Assembly (NCBI RefSeq): GCF_001403875.1
Contig: NZ_LN884297.1
Location: forward strand, 434,001 to 498,000
Length of the DNA: 64,000 nucleotides
From: Paenibacillus ihumii
GTDB lineage: Bacteria; Bacillota; Bacilli; Paenibacillales; Paenibacillaceae
Reading direction: 5' to 3'
The translations under genes were made by a program, and so were the position numbers. The notes under the pieces were generated by a model. That model did no database searches. It was not told where the DNA came from and worked only from the letters and a program-made list of their open reading frames with translations. This document shows, piece by piece, positions 1 to 8,422 of the stretch; positions within the stretch are counted from its first letter, which is position 1, and each line of letters begins with the position of its first letter.

Positions 1-139
1 TCGTGAAATAATGATAATCATGACGGTTCACCAGCGTAACGTCAGCTTCATTGTAATTTAATTCTTTCTGCAAACGCTGAGCCGTCAGGATTCCGCCATA
101 GCCTGCTCCAAGAATAACGATTTTAGGTATGGTACTCAT
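1..139 (-). CDS. yumB: NADH dehydrogenase, N-terminal part (cut by window edge)
   Basis: Only the first 46 codons are inside the window. They begin [20 protein letters not shown], a Rossmann FAD-binding GxGxxG motif typical of type II NADH:quinone oxidoreductases of the YumB/Ndh family, which oxidise NADH at the membrane and reduce quinone without pumping protons. The ATG at 139 follows a good AAGGAG-type site. The gene is divergent from the yumC-like gene, the same pairing as yumB/yumC in B. subtilis. The exact paralogue cannot be settled from the N-terminus alone. Confidence 0.8.
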   Translation of the reverse strand, partial: MSTIPKIVILGAGYGGILTAQRLQKELNYNEADVTLVNRHDYHYFT

Positions 140-205
140 GAGTTTGTTCTCCTTCCAATTTGGACACTCTATATTTTAAATAAAACCAAAAACTGAAATG
201 TGAAA

Positions 206-221
206 TGTGAAATTTAACACA
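206..221. promoter_or_regulatory. Possible Rex- or CRP/FNR-like operator
   Basis: The sequence TGTGAAATTTAACACA is an imperfect inverted repeat (TGTG and CACA arms) about 70 bp upstream of the yumB start. Rex (TTGTGAA-N4-TTCACAA) and CRP/FNR-type sites share these ends, and NADH dehydrogenase genes are common Rex targets in Gram-positives. AT-rich background makes chance matches easy. Confidence 0.3.
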
Positions 222-485
222 TAAAAATATAGTCTCTGGTAATTATCCATGAATTATGCGCAATGTGTAAATGCGACATTTGTCACATCAATTCTAAACC
301 TTTATCACAATTTTATCAAAAAAAAATGTTCCTATTCATAATAGTTACCTTTTTCGTCACATTTATGTGCGCACACAATTTGAATGATATCGACTTTTTT
401 ATAAAAGATCAAGTCTTATTTTACGCGGTTTTAGCGGTATTTTAGTCATAAAATGCCGAGAAAAAACTGCCATAATGCGTTCACT

Positions 486-513
486 TTGCAACGATAAGGT
501 GGACGCTTATAAT
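486..513 (+). promoter_or_regulatory. Sigma-A promoter for yumC
   Basis: TTGCAA at 486-491 and TATAAT at 508-513 with a 16-bp spacer, about 50 bp upstream of the GTG start at 566. Confidence 0.6.
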
Positions 514-565
514 AAAGTAGAAATGACATTAATGAATGTCGAATAAGATCTGGAGGTGTTTGCCA

Positions 566-1567
566 GTGTCATCCTTGAATACCGGGAGCGAATTTTCCGA
601 CCTGCTTATTATCGGGGGAGGTCCGGCAGGCATGTTTGCCGCTTTTTATGGCGGCATGAGAAAAGCATCCGTCAAATTAATCGAAAGTATGCCTCAGCTG
701 GGAGGCCAGGTTGCCGCCCTGTATCCTGAGAAATATATTTACGATATTGCAGGCTTTCCTAAAATTACGGGCCAGGAGCTCGTTAACAACCTGCACGAGC
801 AGTTGAAGCTGTTCAATCCGGATGTTCGTCTGGAGGAAACGGTGCTGAGCATCGAGAAGAAAGAGGAGCGTCACTTCGTCGTTACGACCGATAAAGATGT
901 CCACTTCGCGAGGGCCATCATCATAACCGCAGGCGTCGGCGCGTTCAAGCCGCGTCGCCTGGAGCTGGAGGAGGCACCGCGTTTCGAGAAGGCTAACCTG
1001 CACTACTTCGTCAGTGATTTGAATCGGTTCCGCGGGCGCAAGGTGCTGATCAGCGGCGGCGGAGACTCTGCTGTGGACTGGGCGCTGATGCTCGAGCCGA
1101 TCGCCGAGCAGGTTACGCTCATCCATCGCCGCGATAAATTCCGGGCGCATGAGCACAGCGTCGAGAAGCTGATGAGCTCCAGTGTGCGCGTCATCACGCC
1201 TTCCGAAATCGCCGCGCTGCACGGGGACGAACGCATTGAGCGCGTTACCCTGGCCCATACGAAGACGAAAGAAACGCAGGAAATCGAAGTAGACGATGTC
1301 GTCGTGAACTTCGGATTCGTGTCCGCCCTTGGACCGATCGCTGAGTGGGGACTTGAAATCGAGTCCAATTCCATCGTTGTCGATTCAAGAATGGAGACCT
1401 CGATCCCGGGCATATTTGCCGCCGGGGACATTACAACCTATCCCGGCAAGCTTGATTTGATTGCGGTCGGATTTGGCGAAGCGCCAACGGCTGTAAATAA
1501 TGCGAAGGTATACGTCGATCCTGAGGCGAAGCTATCCCCAGGTCACAGCAGCAACTTGAAACTATAA
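566..1567 (+). CDS. yumC: Ferredoxin--NADP(+) reductase, thioredoxin-reductase type
   Basis: 333-residue flavoprotein of the YumC family, which transfers electrons between NADPH and ferredoxin or flavodoxin. The FAD-binding GGGPAG motif lies at residues 17-22, a second nucleotide-binding GGGDSA motif near the middle (NADPH), and a GDIT motif near the C-terminus closes the FAD site. The CxxC redox pair of true thioredoxin reductases is absent, which separates it from TrxB. The open frame extends upstream, but the GTG at 566 is chosen because GGAGGTG lies at 552-558. Length equals B. subtilis YumC (332 aa). Monocistronic and divergent from yumB. Confidence 0.9.
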   Translation: MSSLNTGSEFSDLLIIGGGPAGMFAAFYGGMRKASVKLIESMPQLGGQVAALYPEKYIYDIAGFPKITGQELVNNLHEQLKLFNPDVRLEETVLSIEKKEERHFVVTTDKDVHFARAIIITAGVGAFKPRRLELEEAPRFEKANLHYFVSDLNRFRGRKVLISGGGDSAVDWALMLEPIAEQVTLIHRRDKFRAHEHSVEKLMSSSVRVITPSEIAALHGDERIERVTLAHTKTKETQEIEVDDVVVNFGFVSALGPIAEWGLEIESNSIVVDSRMETSIPGIFAAGDITTYPGKLDLIAVGFGEAPTAVNNAKVYVDPEAKLSPGHSSNLKL

Positions 1568-1586
1568 ATTCATAACATGGGTCAAT

Positions 1587-1639
1587 AAAGGGTATCTTAC
1601 CTTTACGGTGCAACATACCGTAAAGGAGGGATACCCTTT
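1587..1639 (+). promoter_or_regulatory. Long hairpin covering RBS and start of the zinc-ribbon gene
   Basis: Arms AAAGGGTATC (1587-1596) and GATACCCTTT (1630-1639) pair fully; inside them CCTTTACGGT and ACCGTAAAGG pair again around a 7-nt loop. The 3' arm contains the ribosome-binding site AAAGGAGGG (1622-1630) and the first two bases of the TTG start codon (1638-1640). It is not followed by a U-run, so it is not a classical terminator; it could also protect the 3' end of the yumC message. Confidence 0.65.
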
Positions 1640-1886
1640 GACATTGATTTGCCCGTTATGCAATGGATTAGCTCCACTAACAGCAGCTTGTCCCGACTGC
1701 GGCAGCACGCTGGAGCATGCGGGAAGGAGGCAGGACTACGCCGGACCATACAGTCCGTACGGCTCGGCCGACCAATACAATTCCGCCATCGATTCGTTCC
1801 ACACGGAGGGCTGCGAGCATGTCGTGCAATGTCCGCACTGCCACGAAGCTTATATTTATCATGTCAACGCATGGCCTGCGCCTTAA
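1638..1886 (+). CDS. Small zinc-ribbon protein
   Basis: 82-residue protein with two CxxC-type pairs near the N-terminus (CPLC, CPDC) and a third (CPHC) near the C-terminus, so it probably binds one or two zinc ions. I do not recognise a named family; such proteins are common in Paenibacillus without assigned function. The TTG at 1638 is preferred over the ATG at 1608 because AAAGGAGGG sits 7 bp upstream of it and the longer form would begin inside the hairpin. It lies 70 bp after yumC and could be cotranscribed with it. Confidence 0.65.
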   Translation: MTLICPLCNGLAPLTAACPDCGSTLEHAGRRQDYAGPYSPYGSADQYNSAIDSFHTEGCEHVVQCPHCHEAYIYHVNAWPAP

Positions 1887-1913
1887 CATGGAACTTGCTA
1901 ATAAATTCGTCGA

Positions 1914-2054
1914 TTAATGTACTATGGTTAAATTGATCTCCAGGTTGCGCTTATGGATTTCTGCCAACAGAAGAGCAATGAACTCCATGTCTAGTTGCAA
2001 TTCTGTAGCCATATGATAGGATTCAAGCAGCATTTCGTCTGTTAACATCGCCAT
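1914..2054 (-). CDS. sda: Sporulation checkpoint inhibitor Sda
   Basis: 46-codon gene reading MAMLTDEMLLESYHMATELQ and onward through FIALLLAEIHKRNLE. The pattern L-x-D-E-x-L-x-E-S-Y-x-x-A-x-E and the length match Sda, a helical-hairpin protein that binds the histidine kinase KinA and blocks the phosphorelay to Spo0A when replication initiation or DNA integrity is disturbed. AAGGGATG precedes the start; a second in-frame ATG at 2048 is possible. Upstream lies a cluster of DnaA boxes, as expected because sda is DnaA-activated in B. subtilis. Confidence 0.88.
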   Translation of the reverse strand: MAMLTDEMLLESYHMATELQLDMEFIALLLAEIHKRNLEINLTIVH

Positions 2055-2134
2055 TGGTAACACATCCCTTCTATTTTTTTCCTAATATTATATTAAGATC
2101 ATATCAAGAAATGCGGAGTGGAACAAGCGTTCTG

Positions 2135-2235
2135 TTATCCACAAACGACTGTGGAAATCCTGTGAATAACTTGTGAGTAATTGTCTAAAACAGTTGAATT
2201 ATATATTGGGGTAATGTGGACAAAAGTTATACACA
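2135..2235. promoter_or_regulatory. DnaA-box cluster upstream of sda
   Basis: Three perfect matches to TTATNCACA within 101 bp: TTATCCACA at 2135-2143, TTATTCACA on the minus strand at 2161-2169, and TTATACACA at 2227-2235. Near matches lie at 2172-2180 and 2215-2223 (one mismatch each). They sit 80-180 bp upstream of the sda start, consistent with DnaA control of sda. No AT-rich unwinding element or dnaA/dnaN genes are nearby, so this is not read as oriC. Confidence 0.8.
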
Positions 2236-2346
2236 GGTTCCACAGCCTGTTTTTTCGCCAAAAAAATTTTAATTGTGAACAAATAAAATATACACTCTAT
2301 TAATACTTACCGTGAATTTAATCCAATTAAACGTATTTTTGTAAAA

Positions 2347-3009
2347 TCATTGCGGCCGGGTATTGACTTCGAAGATCCAAATCTTGCCGCTGGTATCGAT
2401 GCCATAGTCAAAGCCCAGCTCTCCAACGCCCGGGAAAGCCGATTCCATGATGGAGATGCATTTATTCGTCAAGGCGCGCATTTCTTCGCGCTTTTTGCGG
2501 ATCGGCACTTTGCCAAGAGAACGTCTGAGCCCTTCTCTCGCGCTGAGCTGAGTACCGCCCTTGGCCAGATTCGTCACGAACAGTCCCGGACGGGCCAGCC
2601 GGCCCAGCATGGAACGGTATACCCATTTCCCGTTCTGTTTGGCGACCTTGACCCGGTAATCGATCGGCCTTCCCCCGATCCGGGCCAGATGAATTCCCTG
2701 CTGAATAATATACTTCCGGCCGACCTTGGCTTTATTTAACGCACGAAACATCGCATCGAAGCTTTTGAAAGACCAGCTGCGGGACATATAGGTGAAGCCG
2801 TAGCTTCCGCCCGCATAGGTTACCTTAATAACTCCGTAACCGCCTCCGCCGCGAACTGGTTTAATAACCGCCATTCCAAACTGGTGCAACACGCCTTGCA
2901 GGGCTTCTGCGCTGTATTTCCGGGTCTGCGGAACATGAACCGCTACCTCGGCATCTTTTAGAAGAGCTTCTGTCTTCAGCCATTTATCGGCTAATTGTCT
3001 TCCTGCCAT
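2347..3009 (-). CDS. YheC/YheD-like ATP-grasp protein
   Basis: 220-residue protein resembling the YheC/YheD group of ATP-grasp proteins, found on the spore coat in Bacillus. Visible parts are a Gly-rich loop (KPVRGGGGYGV), the IDYRVKV strand and the acidic metal-binding end GFDYGIDTSGKIWIFEVNTR. It is short compared with B. subtilis YheC/YheD and stops right after the NTRP motif, as many Paenibacillus relatives do. The open frame runs upstream to 3201, but the ATG at 3009 has AAAGGAGAG in front of it and leaves room for the divergent gene. Substrate unknown. Confidence 0.7.
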   Translation of the reverse strand: MAGRQLADKWLKTEALLKDAEVAVHVPQTRKYSAEALQGVLHQFGMAVIKPVRGGGGYGVIKVTYAGGSYGFTYMSRSWSFKSFDAMFRALNKAKVGRKYIIQQGIHLARIGGRPIDYRVKVAKQNGKWVYRSMLGRLARPGLFVTNLAKGGTQLSAREGLRRSLGKVPIRKKREEMRALTNKCISIMESAFPGVGELGFDYGIDTSGKIWIFEVNTRPQ

Positions 3010-3204
3010 GACACTCTCTCCTTTCTGGCGTTTATATGGCGTTATAGAATATACATACTCAGGACAAGGCTCCTGTTCTTGTATGTTTGTCCGACAGCGT
3101 GAGCCTGTTTTGGAAGAGCTGTTTTTCTTTGCAAAATCAACGTTTTGACGTATAGTAATCTGGTATAGTGCTTTATCCTGGAAGGAGAAAAGGAGGATCA
3201 CGTT

Positions 3205-3414
3205 TTGGATACCGCATCGCTATTTGAGGTATTGTACTGGATTGCTATGATTGCCATGTCACTCGTCCTCATTGCAATTACCGTTGCCGTTTTCGCCATA
3301 GGCATCAAATTTATCAAGAACTCGCGCAGGCTGCTGGGGGGAGGCTCCATCTTATTTTCGTTCATCGCTGCAGCAATGATCATTTTAATGTTACAGAAGC
3401 AATTTTTTTCATAG
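3205..3414 (+). CDS. Small two-helix membrane protein
   Basis: 69 residues with two predicted membrane helices (about 8-34 and 46-65) separated by a basic turn (KNSRRLLGG). TTG start with AAAGGAGG 8 bp upstream. Divergent from the YheC/D-like gene. No family recognised; the start site and codon use look genuine. Confidence 0.6.
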   Translation: MDTASLFEVLYWIAMIAMSLVLIAITVAVFAIGIKFIKNSRRLLGGGSILFSFIAAAMIILMLQKQFFS

Positions 3415-3577
3415 ACGGCCGGCATAGCCAGCCAGCATGCTGAAGGATTCATGCCACTAGCTCTTTTAAAGCGGGGGATGAATCTTTTTTTTGAAATTTG
3501 CTGAAACTAATTTTTATTCATACGTATTAATAATAGTAGAAACAACTAGGTCGTTGACAGGGGGGAACATTCTGTAC

Positions 3578-4801
3578 ATGAGTAGTTCGCAAAATTGGAA
3601 TGAACGCTTCAGAAAATTTTTTATCAACAATCGCTTCGTGCTGTTTTTGCTCGTGCTGCTGCTGATCGGTCTGAATATATTTGTGCTGACAAAAATATCC
3701 TTCGTATTCAAGCCCTTGATCGTGCTGCTAAAGACGGTTCTCGTGCCGATCCTTTTGACAGGGGCCATCTATTATTTGCTGAACCCGCTTGTAAATTGGC
3801 TGGAGCGGAAAGGCATACCCCGTGTCTATACGATCGCGGCGCTATACTTGTTCATTATCGGGATCATCACGATCGTCATTATCTCCGTTATCCCGCTCGT
3901 CCGGGAACAGGTGACCGGATTGATTCACAATTTCCCGAAATACAGCTATGAAGTACAGCTGCAGTTCGAAACGCTGATCGGCAGCGACTTCTACTACCAG
4001 TTCCAAGAATCGACCGGCTTCAGTCTGACGGATCTGGCCCAGAAGCTGTCTGAGCGGGCATCCTCCCTTCTGCAGAATGCCTTTAGCAGCATCGGCGGAT
4101 TTGTTGGCGCCGTCGTCGATATCGTGATCACCCTGGTTACGGTGCCGTTCATCCTGTTCTATTTGCTGAAGGACGGAAAGAAGCTGCCCCAATTTATCCT
4201 GCGCTTCGTTCCGGTGAAGCTGCGTGAACAGACCCACCGCGTGATGACGGAAGCGAACGGCCAAATCAGCTCGTATATCCGCGGACAGATCATCGTCAGC
4301 TTCTGTATCGGGGTACTGCTGTACATCGGCTTCCTGATTATCGGGCTTGATTATTCTCTGGTGCTGGCCATCATCGCGGCCTTCACCAGCATCGTCCCTT
4401 ATTTGGGTCCGGCCATCGCGATTACGCCTGCCTTGATCATCGCCATTGTCACCTCGCCATTCATGCTGCTGAAGCTGATCATCGTATGGACCGTGGTCCA
4501 GCTCGTAGAGGGGAAATTCATCTCTCCGCAAATCATGGGCAAGACCCTGCGGATCCACCCGATCACGATCATCTTCGTCATTTTAACGGCCGGCAATCTC
4601 TTCGGCGTACTCGGTGTCATTCTTGCCGTTCCGGGCTACGCTGTGCTGAAGGTCATATGTACCCATCTCTTCCAATGGTTTGAACAGCGTTCCAAATTGT
4701 ATGAGGAGGAAGACGCTGGTCATACACCCACCGACCTCGAAGTGACAGTTACGGTAGGCGGGCCTGCCGTTGACGGGCCAGACAAGCCGCAGCAGGAATA
4801 A
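3578..4801 (+). CDS. AI-2E family transporter (predicted permease)
   Basis: 407-residue polytopic membrane protein of the AI-2E/PerM (UPF0118) family. It has the paired N-terminal helices, a soluble central segment, the [20 protein letters not shown] region and the conserved run of C-terminal helices ending AVPGYAVLK. Members have been linked to autoinducer-2 export or to Na+/Li+(K+)/H+ antiport, so the substrate cannot be read from sequence. The acidic C-terminal tail after residue 375 is cytosolic. Start at 3578 behind a GGGGGGAAC stretch; the upstream extension lacks a site. Confidence 0.8.
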   Translation: MSSSQNWNERFRKFFINNRFVLFLLVLLLIGLNIFVLTKISFVFKPLIVLLKTVLVPILLTGAIYYLLNPLVNWLERKGIPRVYTIAALYLFIIGIITIVIISVIPLVREQVTGLIHNFPKYSYEVQLQFETLIGSDFYYQFQESTGFSLTDLAQKLSERASSLLQNAFSSIGGFVGAVVDIVITLVTVPFILFYLLKDGKKLPQFILRFVPVKLREQTHRVMTEANGQISSYIRGQIIVSFCIGVLLYIGFLIIGLDYSLVLAIIAAFTSIVPYLGPAIAITPALIIAIVTSPFMLLKLIIVWTVVQLVEGKFISPQIMGKTLRIHPITIIFVILTAGNLFGVLGVILAVPGYAVLKVICTHLFQWFEQRSKLYEEEDAGHTPTDLEVTVTVGGPAVDGPDKPQQE

Positions 4802-4815
4802 AATGATCGTTCAAG

Positions 4816-4861
4816 CGAACAAGCCGCTTTCCCCAAGGGGATAGCGGCTTGTTCGTATTTT
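4816..4861 (+). terminator. Terminator of the AI-2E transporter gene
   Basis: 13-bp stem CGAACAAGCCGCT / AGCGGCTTGTTCG followed by a T-rich tail. Confidence 0.9.
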
Positions 4862-4865
4862 AACA

Positions 4866-4893
4866 AAATAACGAGCGGAATAAGCTCCGCTCG
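4866..4893 (-). terminator. Terminator of yutM
   Basis: Arms CGAGCGGA and TCCGCTCG (4872-4893) followed on the minus strand by GTTATTTTGTT; separate from, and convergent with, the neighbouring plus-strand terminator. Confidence 0.75.
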
Positions 4894-4921
4894 CACTAAA
4901 ATTGTCATCCCTATGAGATGG

Positions 4922-5278
4922 TTAATCACAAACCTCAGGCTTGCCCTCTTCGTCCTTCATGCGGAACGATTGGCCACAGCCGCAGGAAGCGATCGCATTG
5001 GGATTATGGATCGTGAAGCCGCCGCTCATGCCGGATTCCTTGTAGTCAATCTCCAGCCCGTTCAAATAGCGGATGCTGTCCTTATCCACAACAACCTTAA
5101 GGCCGCCAACCTCCATATGCACATCTTCCTCGCTCTCTTGATCGTCCAGACCCATGCCATATGAAAAACCGCTGCACCCGCCCTCGTTCACTCCGAGGCG
5201 AAGGAACATGCCTGGCGTTTCCTCCTGCTCCAGCATTTGCTTGATGCGGGTCATTGCGCTATCTGAAATGTTAATCAT
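4922..5278 (-). CDS. yutM: HesB/IscA-type iron-sulfur cluster assembly accessory protein
   Basis: 118-residue A-type Fe-S carrier. The three conserved cysteines are Cys35 (GGCSG) and Cys99/Cys101 (SCGCG), the ligands used to hold and pass on a cluster. B. subtilis YutM is the nearest named relative, and the gene order yumC-yutM-yutJ-yuzB-yutI supports it. It sits divergent to mqnE, whose radical-SAM product needs a [4Fe-4S] cluster, but no shared operon is implied. Confidence 0.85.
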   Translation of the reverse strand: MINISDSAMTRIKQMLEQEETPGMFLRLGVNEGGCSGFSYGMGLDDQESEEDVHMEVGGLKVVVDKDSIRYLNGLEIDYKESGMSGGFTIHNPNAIASCGCGQSFRMKDEEGKPEVCD

Positions 5279-5365
5279 CTGTCTTCACACTCCTTATCCT
5301 TACTTTATTAAAGTATACTCCACATCACCGTCCCTCTCAAGATATGTGATTTTTATTACAATTTG

Positions 5366-5394
5366 TTGCCCACTTACAATCGGAAGTTTATAAT
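5366..5394 (+). promoter_or_regulatory. Sigma-A promoter for mqnE
   Basis: TTGCCC at 5366-5371 and TATAAT at 5389-5394 with a 17-bp spacer, leaving an mqnE leader of about 125 nt. Confidence 0.55.
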
Positions 5395-5523
5395 AGGGGG
5401 GGTGGTACATACTGTCTAATTGGATGCTCTCCAGTTATGGCAGCGACGGCAGCGGGATTCATTTCACATCCCCTCCTGCCATTGCCGCCGGAGTCATCTA
5501 ATGGAAACGGAGGTCTTTATTTC

Positions 5524-6630
5524 ATGTCTGTAGCAATCAGCCCGAATATCGACAGCAAAATGGCTGACATCGTAGCGAAGGTTCGTCAGGGACAGCGTCT
5601 AACGCTCGAGGATGGGGTATATTTATATGAAAGCGACGATTTGTTGACCATTGGTCAGTTAGCAAACGAGGTCAACCTCAGAAAGAACGGGCGCAAGGTT
5701 TATTTTATCGAGAATATGAGCTTATATTTTACGAACGTATGCGAATCCTACTGCGCATTTTGCAATTTCCGCAAGGATCAAGGGGAGGAAGGCTCGTACA
5801 CTTTAAGCGGCGAAGAGATGGTCGCTTACGTAGAGCAGCATATTCACCCGGGCATCCGCGAGTTCCATATCGTTGGCGGCCATAACCATCATGTGCCTTT
5901 CCAATATTACGTAGACTCGCTCAAAGCGCTCAAGGATCGCTTCCCAGAAGTAACGCTTAAAGCATATACCGCCGCAGAGATTGAGTTCTTCACGCGGATC
6001 AGCGGCCTGAGCACGCGCGAAGTGCTGGTAGAGCTGCAGAAGGCGGGACTCCAGACCCTTACAGGGGGCGGAGCTGAAATCCTGTCCGATCAATACCGGC
6101 AAAAAATGAAGGTGGATAAAGCGAACGTCGACCAATATCTCGATGTACACCGCACAGCGCACCAGCTCGGCATGAAGACCCATACGACAATGCTGTACGG
6201 AGCTATCGAGAGCCATGAGGACCGCATTCGCCACATGCTGCAAATCCGCGAGCTCCAAGACGAGACGAACGGCTTCATGGTGTTCATCCCGCTGTCGATG
6301 CAGCCGCGGAACAAGAATGCCGGGATCACCCGCCGCAACTCTGCTTATGAGGATCTGAAGACGATCGCGATCAGCCGGCTGATGCTTGACAATATCCAAC
6401 ATATTAAAGCTTATTTTATCAATATCGGTGTACAGCTGACCCAAGTAGCGCTCACCTTCGGCGCATCGGACGTGCACGGCACGATTATCAAAGAACGGAT
6501 CAGCCACGCTGCGGGGGCTCTGACTCCGGAAGGCCTGACCCGCAAAGAGCTGATTTGGCTGATTCAAGGAGCCGGACGCATCCCCGTCGAGCGGGACACC
6601 TTCTATAACGAAATTCAAATCTATGAGTAA
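5524..6630 (+). CDS. mqnE: Aminofutalosine synthase (radical SAM), menaquinone biosynthesis
   Basis: 368-residue radical SAM enzyme. The cluster-binding CxxxCxxC is Cys73-Cys77-Cys80 (CESYCAFC). The conserved surroundings (YFTNVCESYCAFCNF, HIVGGHNH, LTGGGAEI, GMKTHTTMLYG) place it in the MqnE/MqnC/CofH family, best as MqnE, which joins carboxyvinyloxybenzoate to S-adenosylmethionine to give aminofutalosine in the alternative menaquinone route. The ATG at 5524 has ACGGAGGT upstream; the open frame back to 5437 lacks a site. It is followed by a quinone-oxidoreductase-like gene. MqnA, MqnC and MqnD are not in the window. Confidence 0.82.
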   Translation: MSVAISPNIDSKMADIVAKVRQGQRLTLEDGVYLYESDDLLTIGQLANEVNLRKNGRKVYFIENMSLYFTNVCESYCAFCNFRKDQGEEGSYTLSGEEMVAYVEQHIHPGIREFHIVGGHNHHVPFQYYVDSLKALKDRFPEVTLKAYTAAEIEFFTRISGLSTREVLVELQKAGLQTLTGGGAEILSDQYRQKMKVDKANVDQYLDVHRTAHQLGMKTHTTMLYGAIESHEDRIRHMLQIRELQDETNGFMVFIPLSMQPRNKNAGITRRNSAYEDLKTIAISRLMLDNIQHIKAYFINIGVQLTQVALTFGASDVHGTIIKERISHAAGALTPEGLTRKELIWLIQGAGRIPVERDTFYNEIQIYE

Positions 6631-6685
6631 AGCCTTCTTGGACAGCGAAAGCTCTGAAGAACCGGATAGAAAGGACATCGGTAAG

Positions 6686-7747
6686 ATGAAACAATTCGTC
6701 ATTCTTGGTGGAGGCTATGGTGGAACCGCCGTTATTCATGAACTGTTCAAGGGATTTATACCATCCGACGTTCAAGTAATATTAGTAGATCGAATGCCGT
6801 TTCAAAGCTTGAAGACCGAATATTATGCCTTAGCTGCCGGAACAGCTTCCGATTATGAGCTGCGCGTGCCGTTTCCAAGCTATTCCGGATTGCAGATCAA
6901 ATACGGAGAAGTCAGCTCGATCGATTTAGAGAGCCGTTTTATCCACTTCGAGGAAGGCGATCCGCTGGAATATGACCAGCTCGTGATCGCCCTAGGCTGC
7001 ACCGATAATTATCATGGCATTCCGGGTGCCCAGGAGTATTCCTTCGGCATTCAATCCTTTGCCGCCGTACGTGAAGCCTATCTGCAGCTTAACAATCTGA
7101 AGCCTTATGGCAGAGTGAATGTCGTCGGCGGCGGGCTTAGCGGTGTGGAAATTGCCGCCGAGCTAAGGGAGAGCCGCCCCGACCTCAACATCAGCATCAT
7201 CGACCGCGGCGCAAGGGTGCTGTCAGCCTTCCCTTCCAAAGTGTCCGGCTATGTGACGAAGTGGTTTGATGAGCATGATGTGGAGACCCTGTCGAATATC
7301 TCCACGACAGGGCTGGAGAAGGGAGTCATCCATCACGCCGATGGCGAAATCGCCTCCGATGTGACCATCTGGACGGCAGGCATTCAGCCTCCCGCGATCG
7401 TGCGCAGCCTGGAGGTCGGCAAGGATCGCCAGGGCCGCGTGCTGCTGAATGAGCACTACCAGATTCCCGAGCATCCCGAAGTCTTCGTATGCGGCGACTG
7501 CGCGAGCCTTCCCTTTGCACCGAGCGCGCAGGCGGCCGAAGGCCAAGGCCAGCAAATCGCTCAGATTGCCTCGGCGCTATGGCGCGGCGAGGAGCCAAGG
7601 CTCCAGCGTCTGAAGCTCAAAGGTACTCTTGGCTCCCTCGGCAAAAAAGCGGGGTTCGGATTGATGGGCAAAACCCAGGTAACCGGACGCGTACCCCGCA
7701 TTCTCAAGAGCGGTATCCTCTGGTTATCCCGGCATCATATCGGCTAA
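6686..7747 (+). CDS. yutJ: NADH dehydrogenase-like FAD/NAD(P)-binding oxidoreductase
   Basis: 353-residue flavoprotein with an N-terminal GGGYGG FAD motif, a central VVGGGLSGVEIAAEL NAD(P)-binding motif and a C-terminal VFVCGDCA FAD motif: the fold of type II NADH dehydrogenases. Closest by context is B. subtilis YutJ, which neighbours yuzB and yutI there too. The ATG at 6686 follows GAAAGGAC; an alternative ATG at 6623 overlaps the end of mqnE by 8 bp. Likely cotranscribed with mqnE. It lacks an obvious C-terminal amphipathic membrane helix, so quinone as acceptor is not certain. Confidence 0.75.
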   Translation: MKQFVILGGGYGGTAVIHELFKGFIPSDVQVILVDRMPFQSLKTEYYALAAGTASDYELRVPFPSYSGLQIKYGEVSSIDLESRFIHFEEGDPLEYDQLVIALGCTDNYHGIPGAQEYSFGIQSFAAVREAYLQLNNLKPYGRVNVVGGGLSGVEIAAELRESRPDLNISIIDRGARVLSAFPSKVSGYVTKWFDEHDVETLSNISTTGLEKGVIHHADGEIASDVTIWTAGIQPPAIVRSLEVGKDRQGRVLLNEHYQIPEHPEVFVCGDCASLPFAPSAQAAEGQGQQIAQIASALWRGEEPRLQRLKLKGTLGSLGKKAGFGLMGKTQVTGRVPRILKSGILWLSRHHIG

Positions 7748-7770
7748 CCAACCAGCTGCCCTCCTTCAAT

Positions 7771-8013
7771 TCACGCATGGTCCGATCCCATTTGACCTAT
7801 AATACGAACGATTGCATCATATAGAGCTTCGGCCGTCTCGGCTTCGATGGTCTCGCCGTTCACCAGCGCGTAAGGCGACATATAGCACATGCCGCATCCG
7901 GTAAGGCAGCCGTATTCATAAACCTCACAGCCGGGATGCTGCTCCAGCTTTTTCATGACCTCATCCGTTCCGAAATGGGCGTTGTTCGCACAAAATTCAA
8001 CAATAACCTTCAA
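7771..8013 (-). CDS. yuzB: YuzB family protein (DUF1450)
   Basis: 80-residue Cys-rich protein with Cys8, Cys29, Cys36, Cys40 and Cys43; the CxxxCGxC pattern (CLTGCGMC) resembles thioredoxin-like [2Fe-2S] ferredoxins and matches the YuzB/DUF1450 family (78 aa in B. subtilis). Function unknown. The TTG at 8013 is chosen because GGGGGATG lies 8 bp upstream; ATG alternatives at 8028 and 8040 lack a site. It is divergent from the NifU-like gene and convergent with yutJ. Confidence 0.75.
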   Translation of the reverse strand: MKVIVEFCANNAHFGTDEVMKKLEQHPGCEVYEYGCLTGCGMCYMSPYALVNGETIEAETAEALYDAIVRIIGQMGSDHA

Positions 8014-8039
8014 CTCGGCATCCCCCATTTTACGAACCA

Positions 8040-8068
8040 TTTAATTTTGAGCTTATTTGTACTATAAT
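8040..8068 (+). promoter_or_regulatory. Probable sigma-A promoter for yutI
   Basis: TATAAT at 8063-8068 with a weak -35 TTTAAT at 8040-8045 (17-bp spacer), just upstream of the NifU-like gene. Confidence 0.45.
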
Positions 8069-8093
8069 ATATAAAGGAAAGGAGTTGAAAACA

Positions 8094-8339
8094 ATGAGCG
8101 AAAATGTACAAGATAAATTGTATGACGAAGTATTGGAAGTTCTGGATAAGCTTCGCCCCTTCCTGCAACGCGACGGTGGCGACGTTGAACTCGTCGACGT
8201 TGAGGATGGCATCGTTAAATTGAAGCTGGTAGGCGCATGCGGCAGCTGCCCAAGCTCCACAATCACCCTTAAAGCGGGTATCGAGCGCGCGCTGTTTGAA
8301 GAAGTGGAAGGCGTACAAGAGGTCGTCCAAGTATTCTAA
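8094..8339 (+). CDS. yutI: NifU C-terminal-domain Fe-S scaffold protein
   Basis: 81-residue protein consisting only of the NifU C-terminal (Nfu) domain. The CxxC pair is Cys49-Cys52 in ACGSCPSS, which bridges a [4Fe-4S] cluster between two subunits for transfer to target proteins. Start at ATG 8094, 9 bp after AAAGGAG; a TTG at 8085 is too close to the site. B. subtilis YutI is the matching gene by size and neighbourhood. With yutM it gives this region two Fe-S carriers. Confidence 0.87.
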   Translation: MSENVQDKLYDEVLEVLDKLRPFLQRDGGDVELVDVEDGIVKLKLVGACGSCPSSTITLKAGIERALFEEVEGVQEVVQVF

Positions 8340-8422
8340 CGCAAATAACTCCTTCAGATACAAAACTCGAATATATTATGGAATCATCAGCTCCGGCTGA
8401 CACAGTATTCCGTAATTTTAAG

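Larger units (their letters stand above)
140..565. other. Divergent intergenic region yumB/yumC
   Basis: 426 bp of AT-rich sequence between two divergent flavoprotein genes. It must hold both promoters. I see a good promoter for yumC (486-513) and, near yumB, a TGTGA-type inverted repeat at 206-221. A 60-codon open frame at 263-445 has no ribosome-binding site and is not called. Confidence 0.7.

Noticed and set aside
263..445. 60-codon plus-strand open frame in the yumB/yumC spacer
   Set aside because: No ribosome-binding site, AT-rich composition, low-complexity translation and overlap with the likely promoter region.
2101..2340. Chromosomal origin (oriC) because of the DnaA boxes
   Set aside because: No dnaA, dnaN, rpmH or AT-rich unwinding region nearby; the sda gene explains the boxes.
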